A stretch of 64,000 nucleotides of DNA, taken from NCBI RefSeq assembly GCF_019801605.1, contig NZ_JAHVIT010000006.1, positions 62,001 to 126,000 of the forward strand. Reading direction: 5' to 3'. The stretch is from Maritimibacter alkaliphilus (GTDB lineage: Bacteria > Pseudomonadota > Alphaproteobacteria > Rhodobacterales > Rhodobacteraceae). Position numbers and translations under genes: made by a program. Within the stretch, counting starts at the first letter, position 1. Every line of letters starts with the position of its first letter. Under the pieces are notes generated by a model. That model did no database searches and was not told the DNA's origin. It saw only the letters and a program-made list of their open reading frames with translations. Positions 1 to 7,630 of this stretch are shown one piece after another.

Positions 1-173
1 CTGCCAAGGCGCAGATCGCCCGCGCGCTGGAGACGGAGGTCTGGCCCCAGATCGCCGCGGGCCGCATCGGCCCGGTGATGGACAGCGAGTACCCGCTTTC
101 CGAGGCCGCCGCGGCCCATGCCCGGTTGGAAGGCTCGACCCATATCGGCAAGATCGTCCTCAAGGTCAGCTGA
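1..173 (+). CDS. Quinone oxidoreductase / zinc-type alcohol dehydrogenase-like protein, C-terminal fragment
   Basis: The window opens inside this gene; reading begins at base 3 and gives the last 56 residues. The end has the pattern of NAD(P)H:quinone oxidoreductases of the MDR superfamily: a stretch like WPQIAAGRIGPVMDSEYPL, an EAAAAHARLEGSTHIGKIVL segment in which a substrate-binding loop is followed by the final beta strand, then stop. In that family such enzymes reduce quinones or enones with NADPH in the cytosol. The stop is followed 16 bases later by a perfect hairpin, so this gene probably ends its own transcript and is not part of the next cluster. The exact substrate cannot be told from the fragment. 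Confidence 0.8.
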   Translation, partial: AKAQIARALETEVWPQIAAGRIGPVMDSEYPLSEAAAAHARLEGSTHIGKIVLKVS

Positions 174-189
174 CCGCCAAAGGGGCCGC

Positions 190-215
190 GAGGCGGTCGC
201 TTGCGTGACCGCCTC
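190..215 (+). terminator. Hairpin, probable terminator of quinone oxidoreductase gene
   Basis: GAGGCGGTC at 190-198 pairs perfectly with GACCGCCTC at 207-215 around an 8-base loop. There is no T-tract afterwards, so it may be a weak terminator or a 3' stabilising hairpin. It lies just past the stop codon at 171-173. Confidence 0.5.
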
Positions 216-248
216 TCCAGAACAGCAGGTCTCCGGCGGATGCTCTGC

Positions 249-263
249 TGCGAAAGTTTCGCA
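249..263. promoter_or_regulatory. Perfect 15-bp palindrome, candidate IclR operator
   Basis: TGCGAAA-g-TTTCGCA is a perfect inverted repeat. It sits about 240 bases before the first gene of the cluster. Half sites TGCGAA and TTTCGC recur at 7563-7568 and 7615-7620, in front of the IclR gene of the same cluster. Binding by that IclR protein is an inference. Confidence 0.4.
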
Positions 264-499
264 CAGCGGTACTCAAGGCAGAATTGCATCCCCTGTCCCG
301 AGCTAGCGGTTGATCGGCGGGGCGGTTTCCGGTCTCCTTCCTGCATGGGGCGGCGCTGCTGAGGAGAAGCGCCGCCTGCAGCCAGAGAAGACATGGCCGG
401 CGTTTCATGGGCGCTGCCCCCGGTGGGCAGCCCGCGTGGACCGCTGCTGGAAATCGCCTGCGCCGCGCATTCCGCGTCGCGGGCCGGGAGGGACGTGCC

Positions 500-1552
500 G
501 TGACGACGGATCGCTGGAAGAAGAGGCCCGAGGGCTCGAACTGGGGGGATTTCGGTCCCGACGACCAGAAGGGGCGGCTGAACCTGCTGACGCCGGAACG
601 GGTCCGCGCCGCCGTGGCCGAGGTGCGCGAGGGGCAGAGCTTCTGCCTCAGCCTGCCGCTCGACTATCCCGGCGGCAACGCGATGAACGCCAACCGCCAT
701 CCGCCGATCCTGCGCCCCAGCCTGCGCAACGGCGGGGTGAACATGAACTACGTCTACAGCGCGCAGAACGCCCATTCCCATGACGTCCTCTCGGACGATC
801 TGGCGATCCTGCACCTGCAGTATTCGACCCAGTGGGACGGGCTCTGCCACGTCGGCGCGGTCTTTGACGTGATGGACGACGGCCAGCCTTTGCCGGTCTA
901 TTACAACGGTTTCCGCGCCGGGGAGGATGTCGTCGGCCCGGACCGGATCGAGGATTGCGGCTTGCAGGGCGAGATCCCGCCGCGCAGCACCTCGCAGGCC
1001 AAGGCGCTCGGCATCGAGAACATGGCCGCGACCGGTGTGCAGGGGCGGGGCGTGATGATCGACCTGCGGCGCCACTTCGGCGACGCCCGCACCCGGGTGG
1101 GCCATGACCTGCTGATGCAGGTGATCGAGGCCGACGGGATCGAGATCGCGCCGGGCGACATGCTGTGCCTGCACACCGGGCTGGCGGACCTGATCCTCGG
1201 GATGCGCAAGGATCCGGACCCCGCGGTGATCCACGGCAGCTGTGCCGTGCTCGACGGGGGCGATCCGGCGCTGCAGGACTGGATCCGCGACAGCGGCATC
1301 TCGGTCATCGCCAGTGACAATTACGCCGTGGAGGATTTCCCGGCGGAGCTGCCGAACCCCTGCTGCTCGATGCTGCCGCTGCACAACCTGTGCCTGTTCC
1401 GGCTGGGCATCCATCTGGGCGAGCTCTGGCACATGACCCCGCTGGCCGAGTGGCTGGCCGCACGGGGACGCCATCATTTCCTGCTGACCGCGCCGCCGCT
1501 GAGGCTGCCCGGCGCGGTGGGATCACCGGTCACACCGGTGGCGACCGTCTGA
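500..1552 (+). CDS. Cyclase family protein (kynurenine formamidase-like metal hydrolase)
   Basis: This 350-residue protein belongs to the putative cyclase / kynurenine formamidase fold (PF04199), whose members use a metal-bound water to open or close amide, lactone or similar bonds. The family core is visible at residues 110-122 (TQWDGLCHVG), where the usual His-x-Gly-Thr-His-x-Asp metal motif is changed to STQWDG with Asp113 and His117 kept; a YYNGF segment follows at 134-138. GTG at 500 is chosen as start because GGGAGGGA lies just upstream at 486-493; the ATG at 407 has no ribosome-binding site and adds a low-complexity leader. It is the first gene before a TRAP transporter, so it probably acts on the imported compound. 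Confidence 0.75.
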   Translation: MTTDRWKKRPEGSNWGDFGPDDQKGRLNLLTPERVRAAVAEVREGQSFCLSLPLDYPGGNAMNANRHPPILRPSLRNGGVNMNYVYSAQNAHSHDVLSDDLAILHLQYSTQWDGLCHVGAVFDVMDDGQPLPVYYNGFRAGEDVVGPDRIEDCGLQGEIPPRSTSQAKALGIENMAATGVQGRGVMIDLRRHFGDARTRVGHDLLMQVIEADGIEIAPGDMLCLHTGLADLILGMRKDPDPAVIHGSCAVLDGGDPALQDWIRDSGISVIASDNYAVEDFPAELPNPCCSMLPLHNLCLFRLGIHLGELWHMTPLAEWLAARGRHHFLLTAPPLRLPGAVGSPVTPVATV

Positions 1553-1613
1553 GGAGGGGTCGCAGAGCGCAACAAGACCACTGATCAACGCAAGGTCAAC
1601 ACTGGGAGGAGAC

Positions 1614-2660
1614 ATGATGACCAAGACGTTTCACGGAGCGGCCCTGGGCCGGAAAGCGGCTCTCGCAACGGGTCTGATCGCGGGCCTAGGGGCAACGGGC
1701 GCCATGGCCGAGGTCAAGCTGACCTTCGCCGACTGGCAGGTGCCCGCCGCCTCGACCACGCAGGAGGCCGCCAAGGTCTTCATGGACAAGGCGACGGAGC
1801 TGTCGGGCGGCGAGATCACCTTCGACTACTTCCCCGCAGAACAGCTGGGCAAGGGCGGCGAGATGCTGCGCCTGCTGCAGACCGGCGTCGCGGACGTGGC
1901 CCATGTCTCGCCCGCCTACATCACCGACAAGTTCCCGATGACCACCGTCTCGGAGCTGCCGGGGATGCCGCTCGACAGCTGTGCGCTTGCCAATGCGCTC
2001 TACGAGCTCGCCCAGCCGGGCGGGGCGCTCTACGAGGCGGAGTTCAAGCCCAACGGCATCCGCCTGCTCTTTGCCGGCAACCTCGGGCCCTACAGCATCC
2101 TGACCACCGAGAAGCCGATCGCCTCGCTGGCCGATCTTTCGGGGCTGAACATCCGCACCGCCGGTGGCCCGATGGAGATGACGGCGACCGAACTGGGCGC
2201 GAACGCGATCCGGATGACCGGTTCGGAAACGCTGCCCTCGCTGTCGCGCGGCACGCTGGACGGGCTGCTCTGGCCGGTGCCGCTGGTCGAGGACTGGGGA
2301 CTGGAGGAGGCGCTTCACAACGTGACGCCGAACCTCAGCACCGGCAGCTTCGTGGTGACCTACTCGATCAGCGACAGCATCTGGGACGGCCTGAGCGAGA
2401 GCCAGCAGGAGGCCCTGACCGAGGCCGGGAAATACGCGACAGAGCAGTATTGCGGTTTCGTCAACCGGACCTGGGACGAGAGCCTGAAGCGGCTGGAAGA
2501 GGTGCATGGCATCGTGCCGCTCGACTTGCCCGAGAGCGAGCTGGCGGCCGCCGGAGAGCGCTTCGAGATGGTCCACGCCAAGTGGATCGACGGTCTGAAG
2601 GGCCGCGCCGTGTCGAGCCAGGACATCTATGACAGCTTCCGGGCACTCGCGACGGAGTGA
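1614..2660 (+). CDS. TRAP transporter substrate-binding protein, DctP family
   Basis: This periplasmic binding protein of 348 residues delivers a carboxylate-type ligand to the DctQM permease encoded next. A signal peptide covers about residues 1-32, with a Lys/Arg region, a hydrophobic core and an AMA cleavage site before EVKLTFADWQ. The mature part has the DctP hallmark of a ligand-contacting region near NIRTAGGPMEM, where an arginine usually binds the carboxylate. GGGAGGAG stands six bases before the first of two adjacent ATG codons. A hairpin and a tandem repeat lie between this gene and the permease genes, probably to keep binding protein in excess. The ligand is unknown. Confidence 0.9.
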   Translation: MMTKTFHGAALGRKAALATGLIAGLGATGAMAEVKLTFADWQVPAASTTQEAAKVFMDKATELSGGEITFDYFPAEQLGKGGEMLRLLQTGVADVAHVSPAYITDKFPMTTVSELPGMPLDSCALANALYELAQPGGALYEAEFKPNGIRLLFAGNLGPYSILTTEKPIASLADLSGLNIRTAGGPMEMTATELGANAIRMTGSETLPSLSRGTLDGLLWPVPLVEDWGLEEALHNVTPNLSTGSFVVTYSISDSIWDGLSESQQEALTEAGKYATEQYCGFVNRTWDESLKRLEEVHGIVPLDLPESELAAAGERFEMVHAKWIDGLKGRAVSSQDIYDSFRALATE

Positions 2661-2668
2661 CGTTGCGG

Positions 2669-2689
2669 GGCCGGGCCCTGCGCCCGGCC
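2669..2689 (+). terminator. Hairpin after dctP-like gene, possible attenuator
   Basis: GGCCGGG at 2669-2675 pairs with CCCGGCC at 2683-2689 around a 7-base loop, nine bases after the stop of the binding-protein gene. There is no T-run, so partial termination or protection of the upstream mRNA is more likely than full termination. Confidence 0.45.
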
Positions 2690-2756
2690 TCATGGTCCAG
2701 ATCCCGGGGGCGGTCCTGCAACCCGGTCCCTTGGGTCACGGTGCAGTGAGCTCGAA

Positions 2757-2798
2757 CCTTTGATCCCGGTCCTTTGTTCGGGGCCCTTTGTTCGGGGC
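2757..2798. repeat. Three tandem 14-bp repeats
   Basis: Three consecutive 14-base units begin with CCTTTG; the second and third are identical (CCTTTGTTCGGGGC) and the first differs at several bases. They lie in the 246-base gap between the TRAP binding protein and small permease genes. No function is known. Confidence 0.7.
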
Positions 2799-2906
2799 CC
2801 GTCTGATCCATCCACGACACCCGGACCGCCCGCCCCCGCGCGCGGTCCAGACGGTCGGGCCCCAGTGGCCCGCCCCTTCGGCCCACCTCTTGGAATGTGA
2901 CGCCTG

Positions 2907-3455
2907 ATGTACTCGATACCCGATCCCGAACCGACCCGGATGCAGGGCTTCTACCGCCTTGTCTATCGCCCGCTCGACCGGCTGACGACGCTGGTGGAGC
3001 AGGGGCTGCTGACGCTCTGCTCGCTGGCGATCCTTGCCGCGATGCTGCTGACCACGGTGGATGTCTTCCTGCGCTACGGCTTCAGCCGCCCGCTGGGGTG
3101 GTCCTTCGATTTCGTGATGCTCTACCTGATGCCCGCGGCCTACTACATGGCGTTTTCCTACGCGATGAAGATCGGCGCGCATCTCTCGGTCGACTTCTTT
3201 GCCGAGGCCCTGCCGCGCCGGCTGCTGCGCGTGACCTATCCTGTGCTGCTCCTGCTCTCTGCCGCGCTCGTCCTCTTCATCGGGGACCGGATCGCGGAGG
3301 AGGCGGTAGAGAGTTTCCGGGGCGGAGAGACGCTCTTCGGCTCGATCCAGTGGCTGACCTGGCCGACCAACGCGATCATCAGCGTCAGCTTCCTCGCGCT
3401 TGCGGTGCGGCTGCTGCTGGTGGCCTGTCGCGTTGCCTTCTTCGACGAGGAGTGA
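2907..3455 (+). CDS. TRAP transporter small permease, DctQ family
   Basis: The product has 182 residues and four predicted membrane segments, as expected for DctQ, the small membrane subunit that joins the large permease in the inner membrane. Hydrophobic stretches lie near residues 32-55, 70-87, 108-125 and 150-178. The Trp-rich start of the second segment (SRPLGWSFDFVM) is typical of the family. The gene lies 246 bases after the binding-protein gene and ends four bases before the start of the large permease gene. No strong ribosome-binding site is visible before ATG 2907, so the start is less certain than the identity. Confidence 0.88.
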   Translation: MYSIPDPEPTRMQGFYRLVYRPLDRLTTLVEQGLLTLCSLAILAAMLLTTVDVFLRYGFSRPLGWSFDFVMLYLMPAAYYMAFSYAMKIGAHLSVDFFAEALPRRLLRVTYPVLLLLSAALVLFIGDRIAEEAVESFRGGETLFGSIQWLTWPTNAIISVSFLALAVRLLLVACRVAFFDEE

Positions 3456-3459
3456 GCCC

Positions 3460-4734
3460 GTGGACATCGTTCTTCCGATCCTGCTTCTGCTCGTTCTGCT
3501 GGTGCTCAGCGTGCCCGTGGCGCTCAGCCTCGCGCTCGCCGGGGTGGTGGGGATCTACATGCTCAAGGGGCTGCCCTCGCTGATCGGCATCCTCGCCACC
3601 GCGCCGAAATCCTCGCTTTCCAGCTACGAGCTGCTGACCATCCCGATGTTCATCCTGATGGCGGAATTCACCGGGATGAGCGGCATCTCGGGCAACCTGT
3701 TCCGCGCCGTCTCGGTCTGGGCCGGGCGGCTCAAGGGGGGCTTGGGCATCTCGACCGTGATCACCGGGGCGCTCTTCGGCGCGGTCTCCGGCTCCAGCAC
3801 GGCGGCGGCGGCGACACTGGCGCGCACCTCGATCCCGGCGATGCTGGAGCAGGACTACAGCGCGCGCACCGCCGCCGGCATCGTGGCCATGGCGGGAACC
3901 ATCGCCATGCTGATCCCGCCGAGCGTGGCGCTGATCTTCTACGGGCTGCTCAGCGGGACCAATATCTCGCTGCTGCTGATCGCGGGGATCGTGCCGGGGC
4001 TGCTGGTGACGTTGGTGCTCTCGGTCACGATCTGGGCCACCACGGCCAGCCGGGCCGATGCGCCGCGCCACAGCTGGTCGGAACGCCTCGCCTCGCTTTG
4101 GGTGGCTCTGCCCTTCCTCGGTCTCTTCGGCGCGGTGACCGGGCTGATCTACACCGGCATCGCGACGCCGGTGGAATCCTCGGCCATCGGGGCGATGGCG
4201 GCGCTGGTCTTCACGGTGGCCAATGGCAGCTGCAGTTTCGACGGGCTGAAGAAGGCCTTCGTCAACACCTGCACCGTCACCGCGATGATCGGGCTGATCA
4301 TCGTCTGCGCACAGATCTTCGGCTACTTCATCACCATGTCTGGCATCGCGCGGTCGCTGGCCGCCGCGATCAGCGGGGCGGATGTGCCGATCTGGGGCGT
4401 GATGACGGTCATCGTGCTGATGTACCTCTTCCTCGGTCTCTTCCTCGACCTGATCTCGATCCTGATCCTGACGGTGCCGGTGATGCTGCCCGTGGTGCAG
4501 CAACTGGGGCTGGACCCGATCTGGTTCGGTATCGTGATCATCCTGCTGGCGGAAATCGGCATCGTCACGCCGCCGGTGGGGATGAACGTCTTCGTGGTCT
4601 CCTCCGTTTCGGGGATCCCGCTCAAGGAATGCTTCGCCGGGGTGCTGAAGCCGATCCTTGCCGTGCTGCTGCTGGTCATCGTCCTGGTCATCTGGCCGGG
4701 GATCACCCTGTGGCTGCCCAACACCATGCATTGA
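3460..4734 (+). CDS. TRAP transporter large permease, DctM family
   Basis: This 424-residue polytopic protein is the ion-coupled transport subunit of the TRAP system. It has the DctM features of a first helix rich in Leu/Val, a GLGISTVITGALFGAVSGSS segment near residue 90, and a repeated IPPSVALI/TPPVGMNVFV element in the two halves. GTG 3460 is preferred because AGGAG overlaps the end of the small permease gene just upstream; an in-frame ATG at 3400 would add 20 residues that do not resemble the family. It forms one transporter with the proteins encoded at 1614 and 2907. Confidence 0.92.
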   Translation: MDIVLPILLLLVLLVLSVPVALSLALAGVVGIYMLKGLPSLIGILATAPKSSLSSYELLTIPMFILMAEFTGMSGISGNLFRAVSVWAGRLKGGLGISTVITGALFGAVSGSSTAAAATLARTSIPAMLEQDYSARTAAGIVAMAGTIAMLIPPSVALIFYGLLSGTNISLLLIAGIVPGLLVTLVLSVTIWATTASRADAPRHSWSERLASLWVALPFLGLFGAVTGLIYTGIATPVESSAIGAMAALVFTVANGSCSFDGLKKAFVNTCTVTAMIGLIIVCAQIFGYFITMSGIARSLAAAISGADVPIWGVMTVIVLMYLFLGLFLDLISILILTVPVMLPVVQQLGLDPIWFGIVIILLAEIGIVTPPVGMNVFVVSSVSGIPLKECFAGVLKPILAVLLLVIVLVIWPGITLWLPNTMH

Positions 4735-4750
4735 CCGAAGGACAGTCCCC

Positions 4751-5836
4751 ATGGCCAAGAAGAAACTCCTCCTTTTCGGCGCGACCGGTGTCATCGGGCA
4801 GGCGGCGCTGCGCCATTTCCGCAGCCTCGACGGCTGGACCGTCGTGCCCGTCAGCCGCCGCGTGCCCGAGGGCGAGCGGCAGGCCCTCTCCCTCGACCTG
4901 CTGGACGAGGCCGCCTGCGCCGAGACGCTGGGCGCGCTCACCGACATCACACACGTTCTCTATGCCGCGGTCTACGAGAAGCCCGGCGCCCTGATCGAGG
5001 GCTGGCGCGATCCGGAGCAGATGGCCAACAACGACCGGATGCTGCGCAACGTCATGGGCCCGCTGCTGGCCAGCGGCAGCCCGCTGGAGCATGTGACCCT
5101 GTTCCAGGGCTCCAAGGCCTATGGCAGCCATATCGAGACTCAGGTGCCGATCCCGGCCAAGGAACGCTGGCCGCGCCATGACCACCGCAACTTCTACTGG
5201 TTGCAGGAGGACTACCTGCGGGAATGCCAGCAGGGGGCCGACTGGGCCTTTACCGTCCTGCGCCCCCGGATCGTCTTTGGCGGGGCCTTCGGCAGCAACA
5301 TGAACCCGATCTCGGCCATCGGGGTCTATGCCGCCATCCAGCGCGAGAAGGGCGAGCCGCTGCACTATCCCGGCGGGCCCGCGCGGATCAACCAGGCGGT
5401 CGATGCCGACCTGATCGCCCGCGCCTGTGCCTGGGCCGCGACGTCGCCCAACGGCCGGAACGAGATCTTCAACATCGACAACGGCGACCTCTTCGTCTGG
5501 CAGACCGTCTGGCCCAGGATCTGCGAGGCGCTCGACATGCCCATGGGCGAGGCGCGGCCGATGTTCCTCGACACGCTGCTGGAGGAGGGCGCGGAGACCT
5601 GGGCCGCCATCGTCGACCGCCACGGCCTGAAGGCCCCGCGCGAGATCGGCCGCGTGGTGGGGCAGAGCCTGGGCTACACCGACTGGCAGATGTCCACCGG
5701 CAAGGAGGTCGCGCCGAACCCGGTCATCGCCAGCACGATCAAGATCCGGCAGGCGGGCTTTGCCGACTGCATCGACACCGAGGACATGTTCGCCAAGTGG
5801 TTCGAGCACTATCGCCGCGAGGGGTACCTGCCATGA
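4751..5836 (+). CDS. SDR oxidoreductase of the PRISE (progesterone 5-beta-reductase/iridoid synthase-like) family
   Basis: This 361-residue enzyme is an atypical short-chain dehydrogenase. The nucleotide-binding motif GATGVIG is at residues 10-16. The PRISE catalytic signature replaces the usual YxxxK: Lys122 in QGSKAYG and Tyr149 in RNFYWLQEDYL match the lysine and tyrosine that in plant progesterone 5-beta-reductase carry out 1,4-reduction of enones. Activity on an alpha,beta-unsaturated carbonyl is therefore likely, with NADPH as donor. ATG 4751 follows the permease stop by 16 bases, and the stop overlaps the next start by ATGA, so it is co-translated with the AtuA gene. Confidence 0.82.
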   Translation: MAKKKLLLFGATGVIGQAALRHFRSLDGWTVVPVSRRVPEGERQALSLDLLDEAACAETLGALTDITHVLYAAVYEKPGALIEGWRDPEQMANNDRMLRNVMGPLLASGSPLEHVTLFQGSKAYGSHIETQVPIPAKERWPRHDHRNFYWLQEDYLRECQQGADWAFTVLRPRIVFGGAFGSNMNPISAIGVYAAIQREKGEPLHYPGGPARINQAVDADLIARACAWAATSPNGRNEIFNIDNGDLFVWQTVWPRICEALDMPMGEARPMFLDTLLEEGAETWAAIVDRHGLKAPREIGRVVGQSLGYTDWQMSTGKEVAPNPVIASTIKIRQAGFADCIDTEDMFAKWFEHYRREGYLP

Positions 5837-7176
5837 TGCTCAGGATCGGAAGCGGCTCGGGCTGGTGGGGCGACAGGATATCCCCGGCCGAGCAGAGCGC
5901 GCGCGAGGGCGCGCTCGACTACCTCTGCTTCGAGACCATGGCGGAGGCGACGATTTCCACCGCGCAGGTCCGGGCGCGGGCCGATGCCAGCTTCCCGGGC
6001 TATGACACCTACCTCGAGGATCGCATGGCGGCGGTGCTGCCCCATTGCATCGCCAACGGCACGCGGATCGTCTCGAACCAGGGCTGGATCAACCCGCTAG
6101 GCGCGGCGCGGAAGGTGCGGCAGATGCTGGACGATCTGGGCCGCCCCGACTGGAAGGTCGCCGCCGTCACCGGATCGGTGATCACCGAAGGGCTCCGCGG
6201 CTCGGAGGTGGCGATCCTCGAAACCGGCAAGCCGTTGTCGTCGCTGGGCGACACGCTGATCTCGGCCGAGGCCTACCTGGGCACCGAGGCCATCGTCGAG
6301 GCACTGGCGCAGGGGGCCCATGTGGTCATCACCGGGCGGGTGGCGGATCCCGCGCTCTTCCTCGCGCCGATGATCCATACCTTCGGCTGGGGCGCCGGGG
6401 ATCACCTGCTGCGGGCCCGTGGCGCGGCCATCGGGCACCTGCTGGAATGCGGGGCGCAGCTGACCGGGGGCTATTTCTCGGACCCCGGCGTCAAGGACAT
6501 CCCCGAGCCCTGGAACCTGGGTTTTCCCATCGCGGAGGTGACGCCCGACGGCAGTGCGACCTTCTCCAAGATCGCGGGCACCGGCGGGCTGCTGAACCGC
6601 CAGACCGTGCTGGAGCAGATGTTCTACGAGGTCCATGACCCCGCCAATTACATCACCCCCGATGCCGTCGTCGATTTCACCACCGCCGTGATCGAGGAGG
6701 TCGGGCCGGACCGGGTGCGGGTCAGCGGCATCTCGGGCAAACCCGCCACCGACAGCTACAAGGTCTCGATCGGCGCGCAGGAGGGGTTCGTGGGCGAGGA
6801 CATGTTCTTCTATGCCGGGCCCGGTGCCCGCGCCAAGGCGGAGCTGGCCAAGCGCATCCTCGCGGAACGCTTCGACATCGTGGGGCTGCAGGCGCAGGAC
6901 ATCCGCATGGACATCCTCGGCGTCGATGCGATCCACGGCGCGTCCTCGCCGGACCCCGCCTGCGAGCCCTACGAGGTCGCGGTGCGCGTCGCCGCCCGCT
7001 GCCTTACCCGGGCCGAGGCCGCCAAGGTGGGCCGCGAGGTGGACGGCATGGCTGTCTCGGGCATCGCCTCCACCGGCAAGCGGGTCCCGTTCCAGGACCG
7101 CGTGCGCGAGGTGATCGGCATATGGTCCGCGCTGGTGGACCGCTCCGCGGCCCGCGGCCAAGTCGAATTCGTCTAG
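5833..7176 (+). CDS. Acyclic terpene utilization AtuA family protein (DUF1446)
   Basis: The 447-residue product begins with the AtuA pattern: a glycine-rich RIGSGSGWWGDRISPAE segment, then LDYLCFETMAEATI at residues 34-48. AtuA is encoded in the acyclic terpene (citronellol/geraniol) utilization cluster of Pseudomonas, but its reaction is not established. The start ATG overlaps the TGA of the preceding SDR, and the ribosome-binding site would lie inside that gene; the much longer frame reading back to 5224 is antisense-like noise over the SDR. No geranyl-CoA carboxylase subunits are present here, so a role outside the classical Atu pathway is likely. The small protein at 7186 is its usual partner. 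Confidence 0.85.
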   Translation: MMLRIGSGSGWWGDRISPAEQSAREGALDYLCFETMAEATISTAQVRARADASFPGYDTYLEDRMAAVLPHCIANGTRIVSNQGWINPLGAARKVRQMLDDLGRPDWKVAAVTGSVITEGLRGSEVAILETGKPLSSLGDTLISAEAYLGTEAIVEALAQGAHVVITGRVADPALFLAPMIHTFGWGAGDHLLRARGAAIGHLLECGAQLTGGYFSDPGVKDIPEPWNLGFPIAEVTPDGSATFSKIAGTGGLLNRQTVLEQMFYEVHDPANYITPDAVVDFTTAVIEEVGPDRVRVSGISGKPATDSYKVSIGAQEGFVGEDMFFYAGPGARAKAELAKRILAERFDIVGLQAQDIRMDILGVDAIHGASSPDPACEPYEVAVRVAARCLTRAEAAKVGREVDGMAVSGIASTGKRVPFQDRVREVIGIWSALVDRSAARGQVEFV

Positions 7177-7185
7177 GAGGACCCC

Positions 7186-7524
7186 ATGAAGGTCATGCTG
7201 CGCCGGCTGGCGCATTCCCGGTCCGGGGACAAGGGCAACACCTCGAACATCGCGGTCATCGCCTATGATCCCGCGCTCTACCCCCTGCTGCGCGCGGCCC
7301 TGACGGAGGCGCGGGTGAAACAGCGCTTCGGGGCCGCCATGACAGGGCCCGTGACCCGCTACGCGGTCGACGGGCTGGGGGTGCTGAACTTCGTTTGCGA
7401 GGGCGCGCTCGGCGGCGGGGTGTCGCGCAACCTCTGCCTCGACAACTACGGCAAGACGCTGGCGGCGGCGGTGCTCGACATCGAGATCGACGTGCCGGAG
7501 GAGCTCTGCGGCCTGCTGCGCTGA
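7186..7524 (+). CDS. AtuA-related small protein (AtuA-like ferredoxin-fold domain)
   Basis: This 112-residue protein opens with LRRLAHSRSGDKGNTSNIAVIAY, a signature of the small domain that either is fused to the C-terminus of AtuA-family proteins or is encoded next to them. Here it is separate, starting nine bases after the AtuA stop with AGGAGG in front of the ATG. The SRSGDKG motif is the most conserved part of the domain and may form a binding loop. Its function is unknown; the pairing suggests that both chains form one enzyme or complex. The frame ends with LLR and a stop, followed by the IclR promoter region. Confidence 0.82.
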   Translation: MKVMLRRLAHSRSGDKGNTSNIAVIAYDPALYPLLRAALTEARVKQRFGAAMTGPVTRYAVDGLGVLNFVCEGALGGGVSRNLCLDNYGKTLAAAVLDIEIDVPEELCGLLR

Positions 7525-7539
7525 CGTGCCATGTAATTT

Positions 7540-7620
7540 GTACCGCTGAGCGGTCCGTATCGTGCGAATCTGGAAAAGCCCCTGTTTCTGCTGTTGAGTT
7601 TGGCGGTGAATATGTTTCGC
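7540..7620. promoter_or_regulatory. Regulatory region before IclR gene: palindrome and half sites
   Basis: ACCGCT-g-AGCGGT at 7542-7554 is a perfect palindrome. TGCGAA at 7563-7568 and TTTCGC at 7615-7620 are the two arms of the palindrome found at 249-263, here about 46 bases apart. Together they suggest that the IclR protein controls its own gene and the cluster start. Confidence 0.4.
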
Positions 7621-7630
7621 TGAGGGGGTC

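Larger units (their letters stand above)
174..499. other. Intergenic region between quinone oxidoreductase and catabolic cluster
   Basis: No convincing gene is seen in these 326 bases. They hold a terminator-like hairpin (190-215) and a perfect 15-bp palindrome (249-263), and presumably the promoter of the cluster that starts at 500. A longer in-frame reading upstream of 500 exists but has no family similarity and no ribosome-binding site. Confidence 0.6.

Noticed and set aside
2757-2798. Tandem repeats considered as a CRISPR remnant
   Set aside because: Units are only 14 bases, directly adjacent without spacers, and no cas gene is present.
3385-4950. 521-codon open frame on - opposite the TRAP large permease
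   Set aside because: The translation is dominated by His, Arg, Asp and Gln, the usual complement of a hydrophobic membrane protein gene.
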